Positions 33,784 to 42,093 of a DNA stretch of 64,000 nt are shown here, in pieces. Source of the stretch: Treponema brennaborense (lineage in GTDB: Bacteria; Spirochaetota; Spirochaetia; Treponematales; Treponemataceae); contig JAMPCJ010000011.1 of assembly GCA_023666275.1 (NCBI GenBank), forward strand, positions 1-64,000, written 5' to 3'. The number at the start of each line of letters is the position of its first letter. The stretch's first letter is position 1. Under the pieces are notes generated by a model that was not told the DNA's origin, did no database searches, and was given only the letters and a program-made list of their open reading frames with translations. Position numbers and translations under genes: made by a program.

Positions 33784-35925
33784 TCAGACGCGCTGCTTCG
33801 CCGGACGGAACAGCAGCCACAAAAAGGCAGCGGCAGCAAGGAATGCGAACACAGTGCCCGCGCCGAACGCGCCGCCCGATACAAACGTACCGATTTGATA
33901 AATGCACAAAGACACAATGTAAGCAAACACGCATTGATAGCCGATCGCAAACGCAGTCCATTTTCCGTTGTTCATTTCGCGCTTAATCGCGCCCATTGCG
34001 GCAAAGCACGGCGCGCACAGCAGATTAAACACCAGGAACGCATACGCCGAAAGCGAAGTGAAATCCGCCGCAAGAACGTCGAAGATTTCCGCGCCGTCTT
34101 CGGCAACTTCCGCAAAGCCGTACAGAATACCGAATGTTCCGACAATATTTTCTTTGGCAACAAGTCCGGTAAGCGCCGCAACCGCAGCTCTCCAGCTGCC
34201 GAAACCGACCGGAATAAACAGCCAGGAAACAGCGTTGCCGAGTTTCGAAAGCAGACTGTTGTTCATGTCTTCGACCATGCCGAAGCCGTCTTCAAATCCG
34301 AATCCCTGCAAAAACCAAACAATGATTGTCGAAAGAAGAATGATCGTTCCGGCTTTCTTGATGAACGACCAGCCGCGCTCCCACATGCTGCGCAGAACAT
34401 TGCCGATTGTCGGCAAATGGTACGCGGGAAGTTCCATGACAAACGGCGCGGCGTCGCCGGCAAACAGCTTTGTTTTTTTCAGAATAATGCCCGAACAAAC
34501 AACCGCGGCAATACCGATAAAATACGCGCTCGGAGAAACCCACCAGGCGCCGTCAAATAATGCGCCGGCAAAAAGCGCGATAACCGGCAGCTTGGCGCCG
34601 CAGGGAATAAACGTCGTGGTGATAATCGTCATTTTGCGGTCGCGGTCGTTTTCTATCGTGCGGGAAGCCATGATGCCCGGAACGCCGCAGCCGCTTCCGA
34701 TCAGCATCGGGATGAACGATTTTCCCGAAAGCCCGAAACGGCGGAACAAACGATCCATGATAAACGCAATGCGCGCCATGTAGCCGCACGATTCGAGAAA
34801 CGCAAGAAAAATAAAAAGAACAAGTATTTGCGGCACAAATCCGAGCACCGCGCCGACGCCGCCGATGATGCCGTCGACAACAAGTCCCGTCAGCCATTCC
34901 GCGCAGCCCGTAGCTTCCAAAATGCCGCCTACGCCCGGCAGAATCCATTCGCCGAAAAGCGTATCATTTGTCCAGTCCGTCAAAAACGCGCCGACTGTCG
35001 TTACCGACACATAATACACACAGAACATTACAACGGCGAATATCGGCAGCGCAAGGAATCTGTTTGTTACGACACGATCGATTCGATCGGACAGTGACAT
35101 TTTCTGCGCCGACGATTTCCGCGTGCAGCAGTTTTTTATAATGGATTCAATATAGCGATAGCGTTCCGCTGTGATGATGCTTTCGCTGTCGTCATCGAGT
35201 TCTTTTTCGCAGGATACAATGTCGGTTTCGATATGCGCACACAAATCCGCCGAAACGGCAAGTTTTTCGGTTATTTTTTTATCGCGCTCGAACATCTTGA
35301 CGGCATACCATCTTTGAATTTCTCCGGCGTTCTGATACGAAGCCGTATTCTGAAGCAGCGCTTCTTCGATGTGGGCAAGCGCATGCTCGACGCAGCCGGT
35401 AAAGCGATGCATTGCCGCCGCCGTGCCGTTTTTTGCCTGCGCAACTGCCGCTTCCGCCGCATCCATGCATCCCATTCCTTTAAGCGCGGAAACAGCCATC
35501 ACAGGGCAGCCGAGGATTTTTTCCATTTCTTTCAGATGAATTTTGTCGCCGTTTTTCTTCACGATGTCCATCATATTGACCGCGACCACCATCGGAATGC
35601 CGAGTTCCGCAAGCTGCGTTGTGAGATACAAATTGCGCTCCAAATTGGAACCGTCGACAATGTTGAGAATCACATCGGGATGTTCTTCCGTCAAATATTC
35701 GCGGGACACGATTTCTTCCTGCGTATACGGCGAAAGCGAATAAATGCCCGGCAAATCCACGATAACCACTTCGTCATTCGCGGAATGTCCTTTTAATTTT
35801 CCTTCTTTTTTTTCAACAGTAACTCCCGGCCAGTTCCCGACAAACTGATTCGAACCGGTCAACGCGTTGAACAGCGTCGTTTTGCCGGCATTCGGATTTC
35901 CGGCAAGCGCAATTTTCAGTGCCAT
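33784..35925 (-). CDS. feoB: Ferrous iron transport protein B
   Basis: 713 residues; AGGAGG before this ATG (MALKIALAGN) rules out the longer frame. The N-terminal G domain has GNPNAGKTTL (about 7-16), DLPGIYSL and NMMD; the membrane domain has the two gate halves with IGSGCGVPGIMASR and later MGAIKREMNNGKW. FeoB takes up Fe2+ across the inner membrane, driven or gated by GTP. FeoA genes lie upstream on the same strand. A palindrome at 36092-36107 lies in the feoA-feoB gap. Confidence 0.96.
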   Translation of the reverse strand: MALKIALAGNPNAGKTTLFNALTGSNQFVGNWPGVTVEKKEGKLKGHSANDEVVIVDLPGIYSLSPYTQEEIVSREYLTEEHPDVILNIVDGSNLERNLYLTTQLAELGIPMVVAVNMMDIVKKNGDKIHLKEMEKILGCPVMAVSALKGMGCMDAAEAAVAQAKNGTAAAMHRFTGCVEHALAHIEEALLQNTASYQNAGEIQRWYAVKMFERDKKITEKLAVSADLCAHIETDIVSCEKELDDDSESIITAERYRYIESIIKNCCTRKSSAQKMSLSDRIDRVVTNRFLALPIFAVVMFCVYYVSVTTVGAFLTDWTNDTLFGEWILPGVGGILEATGCAEWLTGLVVDGIIGGVGAVLGFVPQILVLFIFLAFLESCGYMARIAFIMDRLFRRFGLSGKSFIPMLIGSGCGVPGIMASRTIENDRDRKMTIITTTFIPCGAKLPVIALFAGALFDGAWWVSPSAYFIGIAAVVCSGIILKKTKLFAGDAAPFVMELPAYHLPTIGNVLRSMWERGWSFIKKAGTIILLSTIIVWFLQGFGFEDGFGMVEDMNNSLLSKLGNAVSWLFIPVGFGSWRAAVAALTGLVAKENIVGTFGILYGFAEVAEDGAEIFDVLAADFTSLSAYAFLVFNLLCAPCFAAMGAIKREMNNGKWTAFAIGYQCVFAYIVSLCIYQIGTFVSGGAFGAGTVFAFLAAAAFLWLLFRPAKQRV

Positions 35926-36091
35926 AACATACCTCCTAAAAACACAATACCGCAGGAAGTTCCGGCTTCCGAGGATCTGCATTTATCCGCGGAAGCAAAC
36001 ACGCACATAAAACAGTCCGCACACAAACCTCCGCTTGAAAACAGAAACACTGCTTCGAGGCGGCTTTACCTTTCCTGCAAACAACAGCTTT

Positions 36092-36107
36092 GTTAGAATT
36101 AACTAAC
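36092..36107. promoter_or_regulatory. Candidate metal-regulator operator before feoB
   Basis: GTTAG-AATTAA-CTAAC inverted repeat in the 198-bp gap between feoA and feoB. It resembles the TTAGT/ACTAA palindrome in the promoter at 36677-36705, so the same regulator could bind both. Confidence 0.5.
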
Positions 36108-36123
36108 TAACAGGCAAAAAAAA

Positions 36124-36351
36124 TTATTTTTGTTCCCGTACCTGAATCAATTCCGCATCCGCTTTTCTCAGAGAAAGCTCGTACCCTCTGATTGTTATCT
36201 CGATAGGATCTCCGAGCGGCGCGACTTTCCGCACATACACTTCAACGCCTTTTGTAATGCCCATGTCCATAATGCGGCGTTTTACTGCGCCGCTGCCGAG
36301 CAGCTTTTCCACAACGGCAGTCTGCTCCGTTTTTACATCCCGCAATGTCAT
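36124..36351 (-). CDS. feoA: FeoA domain protein
   Basis: 75 residues from the ATG behind GGAGG. An SH3-like FeoA domain: AVKRRIMDMGITKGVEVYVRKVAPLGDPIEITIRGYELSLRK. The GDP/PLGDPI turn is typical. FeoA binds FeoB and is needed for uptake. It follows a second FeoA-type gene by 77 bp. Confidence 0.92.
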   Translation of the reverse strand: MTLRDVKTEQTAVVEKLLGSGAVKRRIMDMGITKGVEVYVRKVAPLGDPIEITIRGYELSLRKADAELIQVREQK

Positions 36352-36428
36352 ATAACACCTCCTTGCAATTTTTCTGACAGACAGTCGAATTTCCGCACAG
36401 CGCAAAAATCAAACGTTCCGAAAAATAT

Positions 36429-36638
36429 TCACACAATAATTTTTTCCGCCATTTCACGGCTGACGGCAACGCGAGAGTCTTTTATTTTCACAATTACATT
36501 GCCGGATATTTCGGAAATAACGCAGACGCGCGCGCCGGCAATAAATCCCAAGCTTTCGAGAAATTTGCGCGTTTCGCTTTTGCCGCCGACACGTTTAATC
36601 AAATGTTCTTCCCCTTTTTCACTCATAAGCAGCGGCAT
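36429..36638 (-). CDS. Second FeoA domain protein
   Basis: 69 residues behind AGGAGG. Pattern EEHLIKRVGGKSETRKFLESLGFIAGARVCVISEISGNVIVKIKDSRVAVSREMAEKI is a FeoA domain of the GNVIVxI type. Two FeoA genes before feoB are frequent in anaerobes. First gene of the iron operon, 39 bp downstream of the -10 box. Confidence 0.88.
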   Translation of the reverse strand: MPLLMSEKGEEHLIKRVGGKSETRKFLESLGFIAGARVCVISEISGNVIVKIKDSRVAVSREMAEKIIV

Positions 36639-36676
36639 ATTCGGCCTCCTTTCCGTCAAAAGCTCTGTCAGCGCAT

Positions 36677-36705
36677 ATATTAGTTTATACTAACTTTTGT
36701 GTCAA
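36677..36705 (-). promoter_or_regulatory. feo operon promoter with overlapping palindrome
   Basis: On the minus strand TTGACA (36705-36700), a 17-bp spacer and TAATAT (36682-36677). The palindrome TTAGTTTATACTAA (36680-36693) overlaps the spacer and the -10 box, well placed for repression by a metal-loaded DtxR/TroR-type regulator. The regulator type is inferred from the site's shape. Confidence 0.72.
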
Positions 36706-36828
36706 TATCATTTGCTCTTTTTCCGCGAAATACTGTAATTCCTGCCGCAGCAGCATTCCGCAAGCCGGCATGCAGGTCTGCGCTTTCGGATGAAAAACGC
36801 GAAACGCAGGCAGGAAAATATCGTTTTA

Positions 36829-36857
36829 TTGACTTAAATCGGCTGTTATGCTATAAA
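36829..36857 (+). promoter_or_regulatory. rpsP operon promoter
   Basis: TTGACT (36829-36834), 17-bp spacer, TATAAA (36852-36857), about 97 bp before the rpsP start. The rest of the 36639-36953 gap holds only this and the divergent feo promoter. Confidence 0.75.
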
Positions 36858-36953
36858 CTAAATTCGTATTTTACGCATACAGATGCAGATAATGCGGATT
36901 TATGCAAAATTTCGGGCGCGAAGCATACGGCAAAGCGTCCCTGGAGGAAAAAA

Positions 36954-37199
36954 TTGGTCAGAATCAGACTTAAAAGGTTTGGAACAAAAAAAAGACCATA
37001 CTACCGCATCGTAGTAATGGACTCTCGCAAACCGCGCGACGGCGAAACCATTGAGGAAATCGGCATATATCATCCCGTCGAAGCAGAAGAAAAACAGATC
37101 GCTTTTAACGAAGAACGCGCGCGTTATTGGGTTTCTGTCGGTGCGCAGCCCAGCAATACAGTGCGGAAGCTTTTCAATAAGAAAAATTTCACGCTGTAG
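36954..37199 (+). CDS. rpsP: 30S ribosomal protein S16
   Basis: 81 residues starting at TTG: GGAGG lies 6 bp before it, and the family start is (M)[29 protein letters not shown]. The upstream open frame has no family resemblance. A rare TTG start on a highly expressed gene is notable. First gene of rpsP-khpA-rimM-trmD-rplS. Confidence 0.97.
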   Translation: MVRIRLKRFGTKKRPYYRIVVMDSRKPRDGETIEEIGIYHPVEAEEKQIAFNEERARYWVSVGAQPSNTVRKLFNKKNFTL

Positions 37200-37220
37200 C
37201 CGGCGGTATGGAGTACCGGA

Positions 37221-37454
37221 ATGGAAAAAGACCTGATTGAATACATAGCAAAATCACTGGTCAATGATCCAGAAGCTGTTTCAGTGCAGGAAACCGAGGG
37301 CGAGCTGTCTACGGTTATCGAACTGCGGGTTGCGCAGGATGATATCGGCAAAGTAATCGGAAAATACGGACGCATAGCAAAAGCGCTGCGGACGGTGCTG
37401 AGTGCTTCCGCCGGAAAATCGGGAAAGCGCTATACGCTTGAAATCTTGGACTGA
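37221..37454 (+). CDS. khpA: KH-domain RNA-binding protein KhpA
   Basis: 77 residues, the YlqC/KhpA size. The KH loop is IGKVIGKYGRIAKALRTVL. Such proteins bind RNA with KhpB and affect cell division and translation in firmicutes. It lies 21 bp behind rpsP and shares an ATGA overlap with rimM. Confidence 0.95.
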   Translation: MEKDLIEYIAKSLVNDPEAVSVQETEGELSTVIELRVAQDDIGKVIGKYGRIAKALRTVLSASAGKSGKRYTLEILD

Positions 37455-38074
37455 TGAAACAAAAGGTTGAATGTGCCGGCGCGGAAAAAAATCCGCAAGA
37501 CGGAGTACAACCGGAAATGAGTGTCGGGATTATCCGCGCAGCTTTCGGGTTGGCGGGTGATGTAAAAGTAGAAAGTACTTCGGGAGAACATGAACACTTT
37601 TCACGTTTGACGGAAGTAACTTTGAGAAAAGCGGGCGCGGAAACAGCAGCAGTTGTGGAAGCTGCCAGAACAAGCGGTGCTTTTCTTCTGGTGAAATTCG
37701 CGGGCATCGATACGATTGAACAGGCAAAAGCGCTTGCCGGTTCGGAAATCGTGGTTCCACGCGATATGGCATGTCCTCTGCGTACAGGGGAATATTATAT
37801 CGAAGATTTAAAGGGCTGTTCTCTTGTATATTACGGAGAGAACATTGACGGACCGGCGGCGGGCACCGAAACAGCGGGAACTGCCGCGGGAATTATCACG
37901 GACGTAGTAGAAGGCGGCGCGGGTTACCTCCTTGAGGTTTTGCCGGCCGAGAGCGCAGACAGCGGAAAAACTGCGCGGCGAACGGTTATGGTTCCGTTTA
38001 AAAACGAATTTATCGGAACAATAGATATTGACCGCAAGCTTGTCTGCCTGATGCACCTCTGGATTCTGGAATAG
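37454..38074 (+). CDS. rimM: Ribosome maturation factor RimM
   Basis: 206 residues with the ATG overlapping the khpA stop. VGIIRAAFGLAGDVKVES is the RimM start; GEYYIEDLKGCSLVY begins the PRC barrel, which ends VPFKNEFIGTIDIDRKLV. It assists 30S maturation around S19. The segment near 131-140 (GPAAGTETAG) is a low-complexity insertion compared with most RimM. Confidence 0.93.
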   Translation: MKQKVECAGAEKNPQDGVQPEMSVGIIRAAFGLAGDVKVESTSGEHEHFSRLTEVTLRKAGAETAAVVEAARTSGAFLLVKFAGIDTIEQAKALAGSEIVVPRDMACPLRTGEYYIEDLKGCSLVYYGENIDGPAAGTETAGTAAGIITDVVEGGAGYLLEVLPAESADSGKTARRTVMVPFKNEFIGTIDIDRKLVCLMHLWILE

Positions 38075-38078
38075 CTCC

Positions 38079-38828
38079 ATGAAATTCCATGTGCTGACCT
38101 TGTTTCCGGAGATTCCGCGTGCTTTTTTTGAAAGCTCCATTATGGCAAAAGCGGTTGATCGGGAAATCATTGCCTACGATCTTGTGAATATCAGGGATTT
38201 TTCCCTGGATAAACACAGGACATGTGATGACAGTCCTTACGGCGGCGGCGCGGGAATGCTTATGATGACCGAACCGCTGCAGCGCGCGCTTGAATCTGTG
38301 AAAATCGGACGGGGAAAGCACAAAAAACGTGTTGTGTATGTTTCTCCGTCGGGAAAATTGTTCACACAGAAACTTGCGTATGAATTAAGCAGGGAACAGA
38401 ATCTTGTGATTATCTGCGGGCGGTACGAAGGCATTGACCAGCGGATAATAGATTCTTATGTTGACGACGAAATCTCCGTCGGAGATTACGTACTTTCTTC
38501 CGGCGAAGTTGCCGCGACAGTCATTATCGACGCGGTATACCGGCTGATAGACGGTGTTATCAACACGGAATCGCTGCAGGAAGAAAGCTTTTCCGCAGGA
38601 CTTTTGGAATATCCGCAGTATACGCGGCCGGAAGTTTTCAACGGCATGAAAGTGCCGGAAATTCTGCTGTCGGGGCACCACGAAAAAATCAGGAAGTGGC
38701 GGCTGAAGCAGCAGTTGGCAAAAACGCTTGCGGTAAGACCGGATTTGATCGCTCAGGCGCGTCAGACGGGATTGCTGACAAGCGAAGCAGAAGCATTGAT
38801 TACGGAAATAACATCGTTAGGAGACTGA
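38079..38828 (+). CDS. trmD: tRNA (guanine-N1)-methyltransferase
   Basis: 249 residues. [39 protein letters not shown], and the knot motif [28 protein letters not shown] are all present, as is the C-terminal RRPEVFNG-type segment ([20 protein letters not shown]). It methylates G37 of tRNAs with AdoMet and prevents frameshifting. 4 bp after rimM. Confidence 0.97.
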   Translation: MKFHVLTLFPEIPRAFFESSIMAKAVDREIIAYDLVNIRDFSLDKHRTCDDSPYGGGAGMLMMTEPLQRALESVKIGRGKHKKRVVYVSPSGKLFTQKLAYELSREQNLVIICGRYEGIDQRIIDSYVDDEISVGDYVLSSGEVAATVIIDAVYRLIDGVINTESLQEESFSAGLLEYPQYTRPEVFNGMKVPEILLSGHHEKIRKWRLKQQLAKTLAVRPDLIAQARQTGLLTSEAEALITEITSLGD

Positions 38829-38830
38829 TT

Positions 38831-39205
38831 ATGGATTTAATTAAAACGATTGAAGAAGCGCAGAAAAAAGACGATCCCGGCACATTTCATGTCGGCGACA
38901 CGGTAAAAGTCTTTTTCAAAATTATCGAAGGAAAAACCGAACGTATCCAAGTATATGAGGGATTGGTTATCTGCTTCAAAAACAGCGGAATTCGCAAAAC
39001 GTTCACGGTGCGCAAAAATTCCTACGGCGTAGGCGTCGAGCGTGTTTTCCCGCTGCATTCGCCGCGGATTGCGAAAGTCGAAATTGTGCAGCGCGGCAAA
39101 GTGCGCCGCTCGAAACTGTATTATATCCGTACAAAAATCGGAAAAAGCGCCCGCATCAAACCGCTGCTTACTCCCAAAGCACAGGCGCAGACAAGCACAA
39201 AATAA
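38831..39205 (+). CDS. rplS: 50S ribosomal protein L19
   Basis: 124 residues from the ATG behind [55 protein letters not shown] and RSKLYYIR are the L19 signatures. It is at the subunit interface of the ribosome. 2 bp after trmD; the stop overlaps the next ATG (TAATG). Confidence 0.97.
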   Translation: MDLIKTIEEAQKKDDPGTFHVGDTVKVFFKIIEGKTERIQVYEGLVICFKNSGIRKTFTVRKNSYGVGVERVFPLHSPRIAKVEIVQRGKVRRSKLYYIRTKIGKSARIKPLLTPKAQAQTSTK

Positions 39206-40296
39206 TGACCGCAGATACGGTGCCTGTCCGCCGAACAGGCACTATTCCGCATTCCGCAAAACAAAACGCCGTTTCTCAGCCGCACTCGGAGGGAAACGGC
39301 GTTTTACTGCCAAACGGAAAATCTGCGCAGGAATATGTACATGCGCAGACAAAAACGGCAGATGCAATTACCCTGCCGCAAGCAAATGAAGGCGCATCGC
39401 CTCAAAGCACAGACAACATAAGCCGTCCGCAGGCTGAATCGCCGCAAACCGCATCTGCTTCATACATTCAAAGTACCGCCGGCGGAATTTCCGCAGACAC
39501 GGCACCGGCATATACGGATTTTTTCGCACGCCTTGATATGCAGGCAGACGCGGCATCCGTGCAAATTGTCCGCTTTATGCAGCAAATGGGTGCAAAAATA
39601 GAACCGATGCAGATAAAAAGAATAAAACGCACCGCAGAGAATGTTTCTTTCGGCAAAAAAAAACAAGCCGCGGAAACCGCCGCGCTGCTTGAAGAAAAAG
39701 GCATGCATGCAAATGCCGGCGCAGTTGAAAGCATGCTGGCGGCACTGCATGCGGATACGCAAGATGCCGGCGATTACAACCGCCGCGAAAAGCATCAGCA
39801 CGGCAGATACGTTCCCGGAAGCATAGATATCATAGACCGGCTGTACCGCACGCCGCCGGCAGATATGGACGACGCCGGAATGCTAGCACTGGCGAATCAT
39901 TGCGCAGGCAAAAATCTGCATTGGATTATGCTTCCGTTTGAATTTGACACGCAGGACAAAACAGAATCCGCCCGTACAGGAACAGACACGGCATCAGACG
40001 CATACGGTTCTGTCCGCATATTATGCGATATCCGGCGGAAAACCGCCCTGAAAACAGTCGTATGCATGCAGACAAAAACCGAAGAACTGCGTTTTCTGCT
40101 GATGTTTCCGCGCACAATCCGTTTTGCCGCCGCCCCGCAGCTTTCGGCGGCGGCACAGAAAATATACAAAGCGGAACTGCAGCGCATTTTCACGCCGCTG
40201 TCGTGGACAGATATTTCTTATGATGATAGTATAATGGAAAATGTTTTTTTTCACGAACAGCTGTCTGTACTGCCGGAAAGGGGAATTATAGGATGA
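39205..40296 (+). CDS. Uncharacterised protein, FliK-like C-terminus suspected
   Basis: 363 residues, coupled to rplS. The first 90 are a disordered Ala/Gln/Thr-rich stretch; residues about 100-200 are helical. The last third (NLHWIMLPFEFD, then GSVRILCDIRRKTALKTVVCMQTKTEELRFLLMFPR) has the alternating strand pattern of FliK-like hook-length domains. In Bacillus the rplS neighbourhood carries ylqG (FliK-like) and ylqH (FlhB-like) in this order, and here an FlhB-like gene follows with a 4-bp overlap. The call is from position and pattern, not from clear identity. Confidence 0.5.
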   Translation: MTADTVPVRRTGTIPHSAKQNAVSQPHSEGNGVLLPNGKSAQEYVHAQTKTADAITLPQANEGASPQSTDNISRPQAESPQTASASYIQSTAGGISADTAPAYTDFFARLDMQADAASVQIVRFMQQMGAKIEPMQIKRIKRTAENVSFGKKKQAAETAALLEEKGMHANAGAVESMLAALHADTQDAGDYNRREKHQHGRYVPGSIDIIDRLYRTPPADMDDAGMLALANHCAGKNLHWIMLPFEFDTQDKTESARTGTDTASDAYGSVRILCDIRRKTALKTVVCMQTKTEELRFLLMFPRTIRFAAAPQLSAAAQKIYKAELQRIFTPLSWTDISYDDSIMENVFFHEQLSVLPERGIIG

Positions 40297-40559
40297 AAAA
40301 AACGGCAGCGGCGCTCCGATATCCGCCGTATGCGGAAGCGCCGTTTATCGCCGCAAAAGGCAAAGGAGCGCTGGCGGAACGCATTGTGAAAATCGCGGAA
40401 CAAAACAATGTTCCCGTTGTTCTCGACGCCGACATGGCGAACATCCTCACGCTGCAGGAAATAGGCGACTGCATTCCGGAAGAAACATACGAAGTTCTCG
40501 CGGGAATATTCGCCTCTATTCGGAATATATATGGAAACACTGCGGAAAATACGCACTGA
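40293..40559 (+). CDS. FlhB C-terminal-like small protein
   Basis: 88 residues. AAALRYPPYAEAPFIAAKGKGALAERIVKIAEQNNVPVV...DIGDCIPEE-like order matches the cytoplasmic end of FlhB (YlqH type), without the membrane part and without the NPTH self-cleavage site. Stand-alone FlhB tails occur in many flagellated bacteria; their role is unsettled. Overlaps the genes on both sides. Confidence 0.8.
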   Translation: MKKTAAALRYPPYAEAPFIAAKGKGALAERIVKIAEQNNVPVVLDADMANILTLQEIGDCIPEETYEVLAGIFASIRNIYGNTAENTH

Positions 40560-40797
40560 AAATCTTGTCTGCGGAATGAAATTTTCCGCGCCGCTTTTTT
40601 TCGAAGATGAAGAACACATGTTTCTCGCGGAAAATAAACCGGTGCGGCAAATGCATCTCGATGCGGTTGCCAAATGGAAGATTCCGTTTGTGCTGACGTC
40701 CGGGCGGCTTTTGGAAAAAAACGAACCGCCGCTTCAGCCGGAAATTCCGGAAGAAGTTGAAGAAATCGAAAGTATCGATGACGGGGATTTTTCTTGA
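40531..40797 (+). CDS. Small protein like the N-terminal domain of an HD-GYP protein
   Basis: 88 residues, METLRKIRTENLVCGMKFSAPLFF. The order (Phe-Ser-Ala, a hydrophobic strand, a Lys-Pro turn, AVAKWKIPFVLTSGRLL) is like the first 60 residues of the HD-GYP-like protein at 50.6 kb (KENTYFSAEAMLDKTFLLLNNSLPI). The acidic tail (EEVEEIESIDDGD) ends it without an HD domain. Function unknown. It overlaps the FlhB-like gene by 29 bp. Confidence 0.65.
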   Translation: METLRKIRTENLVCGMKFSAPLFFEDEEHMFLAENKPVRQMHLDAVAKWKIPFVLTSGRLLEKNEPPLQPEIPEEVEEIESIDDGDFS

Positions 40798-40840
40798 AAA
40801 CGAACGGACAAAATCAGCCGGCAGCCGGAGAACAGCTTCC

Positions 40841-41266
40841 GTGAACGATGAAATTCAGGCGGGCAGCGCGGCAATGTTAAATTCCGCGCGGAAACATCGA
40901 ACAAATGCGGCAAAACGGCGGGGAAACGAGGGCGAACAAAAAGCCGCGGAGTTTCTGCGCCGCAGCGGATACACTATTATAGAAAGGAACTGGAGGACGC
41001 AAAGCGGCGAAATCGATATTATCGCGGAAAAAGACGGCGTAATTGTATTTGCGGAAGTCAAAACGCTGCCGTCCGGACTGCCGCAGACGCTTGAGCACGT
41101 ACTGGGAACAGCAAAACAGCAAAAAATTATTGAAACAGCTAAATGTTTTCTGTCTAAACATCGACAATATAATAACAGGCTCATCAGGTTTGATGCGCTT
41201 GTCATTGATATGCCGGATTTTCCGCCGATATATCATATCGCTGATGCTTTTTCGGAGCTGACATGA
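40841..41266 (+). CDS. yraN: YraN/UPF0102 endonuclease-like protein
   Basis: About 141 residues if GTG at 40841 (GGAG 10 bp upstream) is the start; an ATG at 40874 is also possible. RRGNEGEQKAAEFLRRSGYTIIERNWRTQSGEIDIIAEKDGVIVFAEVKT carries the YraN signature, with the Glu-Asp and ExK pattern of restriction-like nucleases. Its role in DNA or RNA handling is unproven. The stop overlaps the next ATG. Confidence 0.9.
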   Translation: MNDEIQAGSAAMLNSARKHRTNAAKRRGNEGEQKAAEFLRRSGYTIIERNWRTQSGEIDIIAEKDGVIVFAEVKTLPSGLPQTLEHVLGTAKQQKIIETAKCFLSKHRQYNNRLIRFDALVIDMPDFPPIYHIADAFSELT

Positions 41267-41451
41267 AAACTGCTGACACCCTATACCTTGACAAATCCGC
41301 TGTTCCCGCACGCATACTCGAACTGCGCATGAAAATTCGGGACGAAACATATATAACGAGCGCGGTTCATCGGATTGCGCTTGTGCTGAGCCGTCAATTG
41401 GTCGAAGACAAAAATTATCTTGATCAGAAAAACAAGCAAATAAAACCATAA
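41263..41451 (+). CDS. Small uncharacterised protein
   Basis: 62 residues, MKTADTLYLDKSAVPARILELRMKIRDETYITSAVHRIALVLSRQLVED. The start overlaps the yraN stop (ATGA), which supports translation. Mostly helical and charged; no family recognised. Confidence 0.65.
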   Translation: MKTADTLYLDKSAVPARILELRMKIRDETYITSAVHRIALVLSRQLVEDKNYLDQKNKQIKP

Positions 41452-41464
41452 CGGAGTTTCTATA

Positions 41465-41956
41465 ATGGAACAGAAAAGAAACAGGCAGAACAAAAAACAA
41501 ACAGCGGCAAACAGGCGCAATGAAGACAGTCAGTCGAGAAAAAACGATGCACATCAGAATTCGGGCTCATTTCAGTCAAAACAAAACAAAAACAGAACGC
41601 GGAATTTTTATTCGGCACCTGCCGAAAGCAGCATAAGCGAAAAACCGGTTTTGCGCAGTTTTATATGCACACGATGTTCAAAACCGATAACGGATTTATC
41701 CGCAGCTCTTGCGGAAAAAGAAAGCGGAGAACCGATTCATTTCGACTGCGTGCTTGAATTCTTAAAACAGCAGGAACCTTTGAAAACCAACGAAAAATTG
41801 ATATACATAGGCCAGGGCAGATTTGCCGTCGCATATTTTGAAAATCCTCATGATTTGCGCCATTTTTCCATCAGAAAAATTATAGAATGGGAAGAACGTG
41901 ATAAAAAATATGATTGGCGTTCGGAAATAAGCAGCCGCTACAGTCAAGTAAAATAA
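41465..41956 (+). CDS. Uncharacterised protein with a zinc-ribbon-like centre
   Basis: 163 residues behind GGAG. The first 55 are basic and disordered (Asn/Gln/Lys/Arg-rich), like an RNA-binding tail. Then FICTRCSKPI and, 20 residues later, HFDC, a likely Cys3His zinc site. It ends with a conserved-looking block KLIYIGQGRFAVAYFE. No function known; last gene of the rpsP-to-yraN run. Confidence 0.7.
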   Translation: MEQKRNRQNKKQTAANRRNEDSQSRKNDAHQNSGSFQSKQNKNRTRNFYSAPAESSISEKPVLRSFICTRCSKPITDLSAALAEKESGEPIHFDCVLEFLKQQEPLKTNEKLIYIGQGRFAVAYFENPHDLRHFSIRKIIEWEERDKKYDWRSEISSRYSQVK

Positions 41957-42093
41957 TACAAACAATTCGAAGGCGGTAATTTTCCGCCGATGCCGTCCCA
42001 GTCTAATGACCGCCGAAGAATTTTTCCGCAAGAACGCAGAAACAGCTTATAATCGAAAAATTTGTTTGATTTTTTAAGAATATCAAAGACGCT

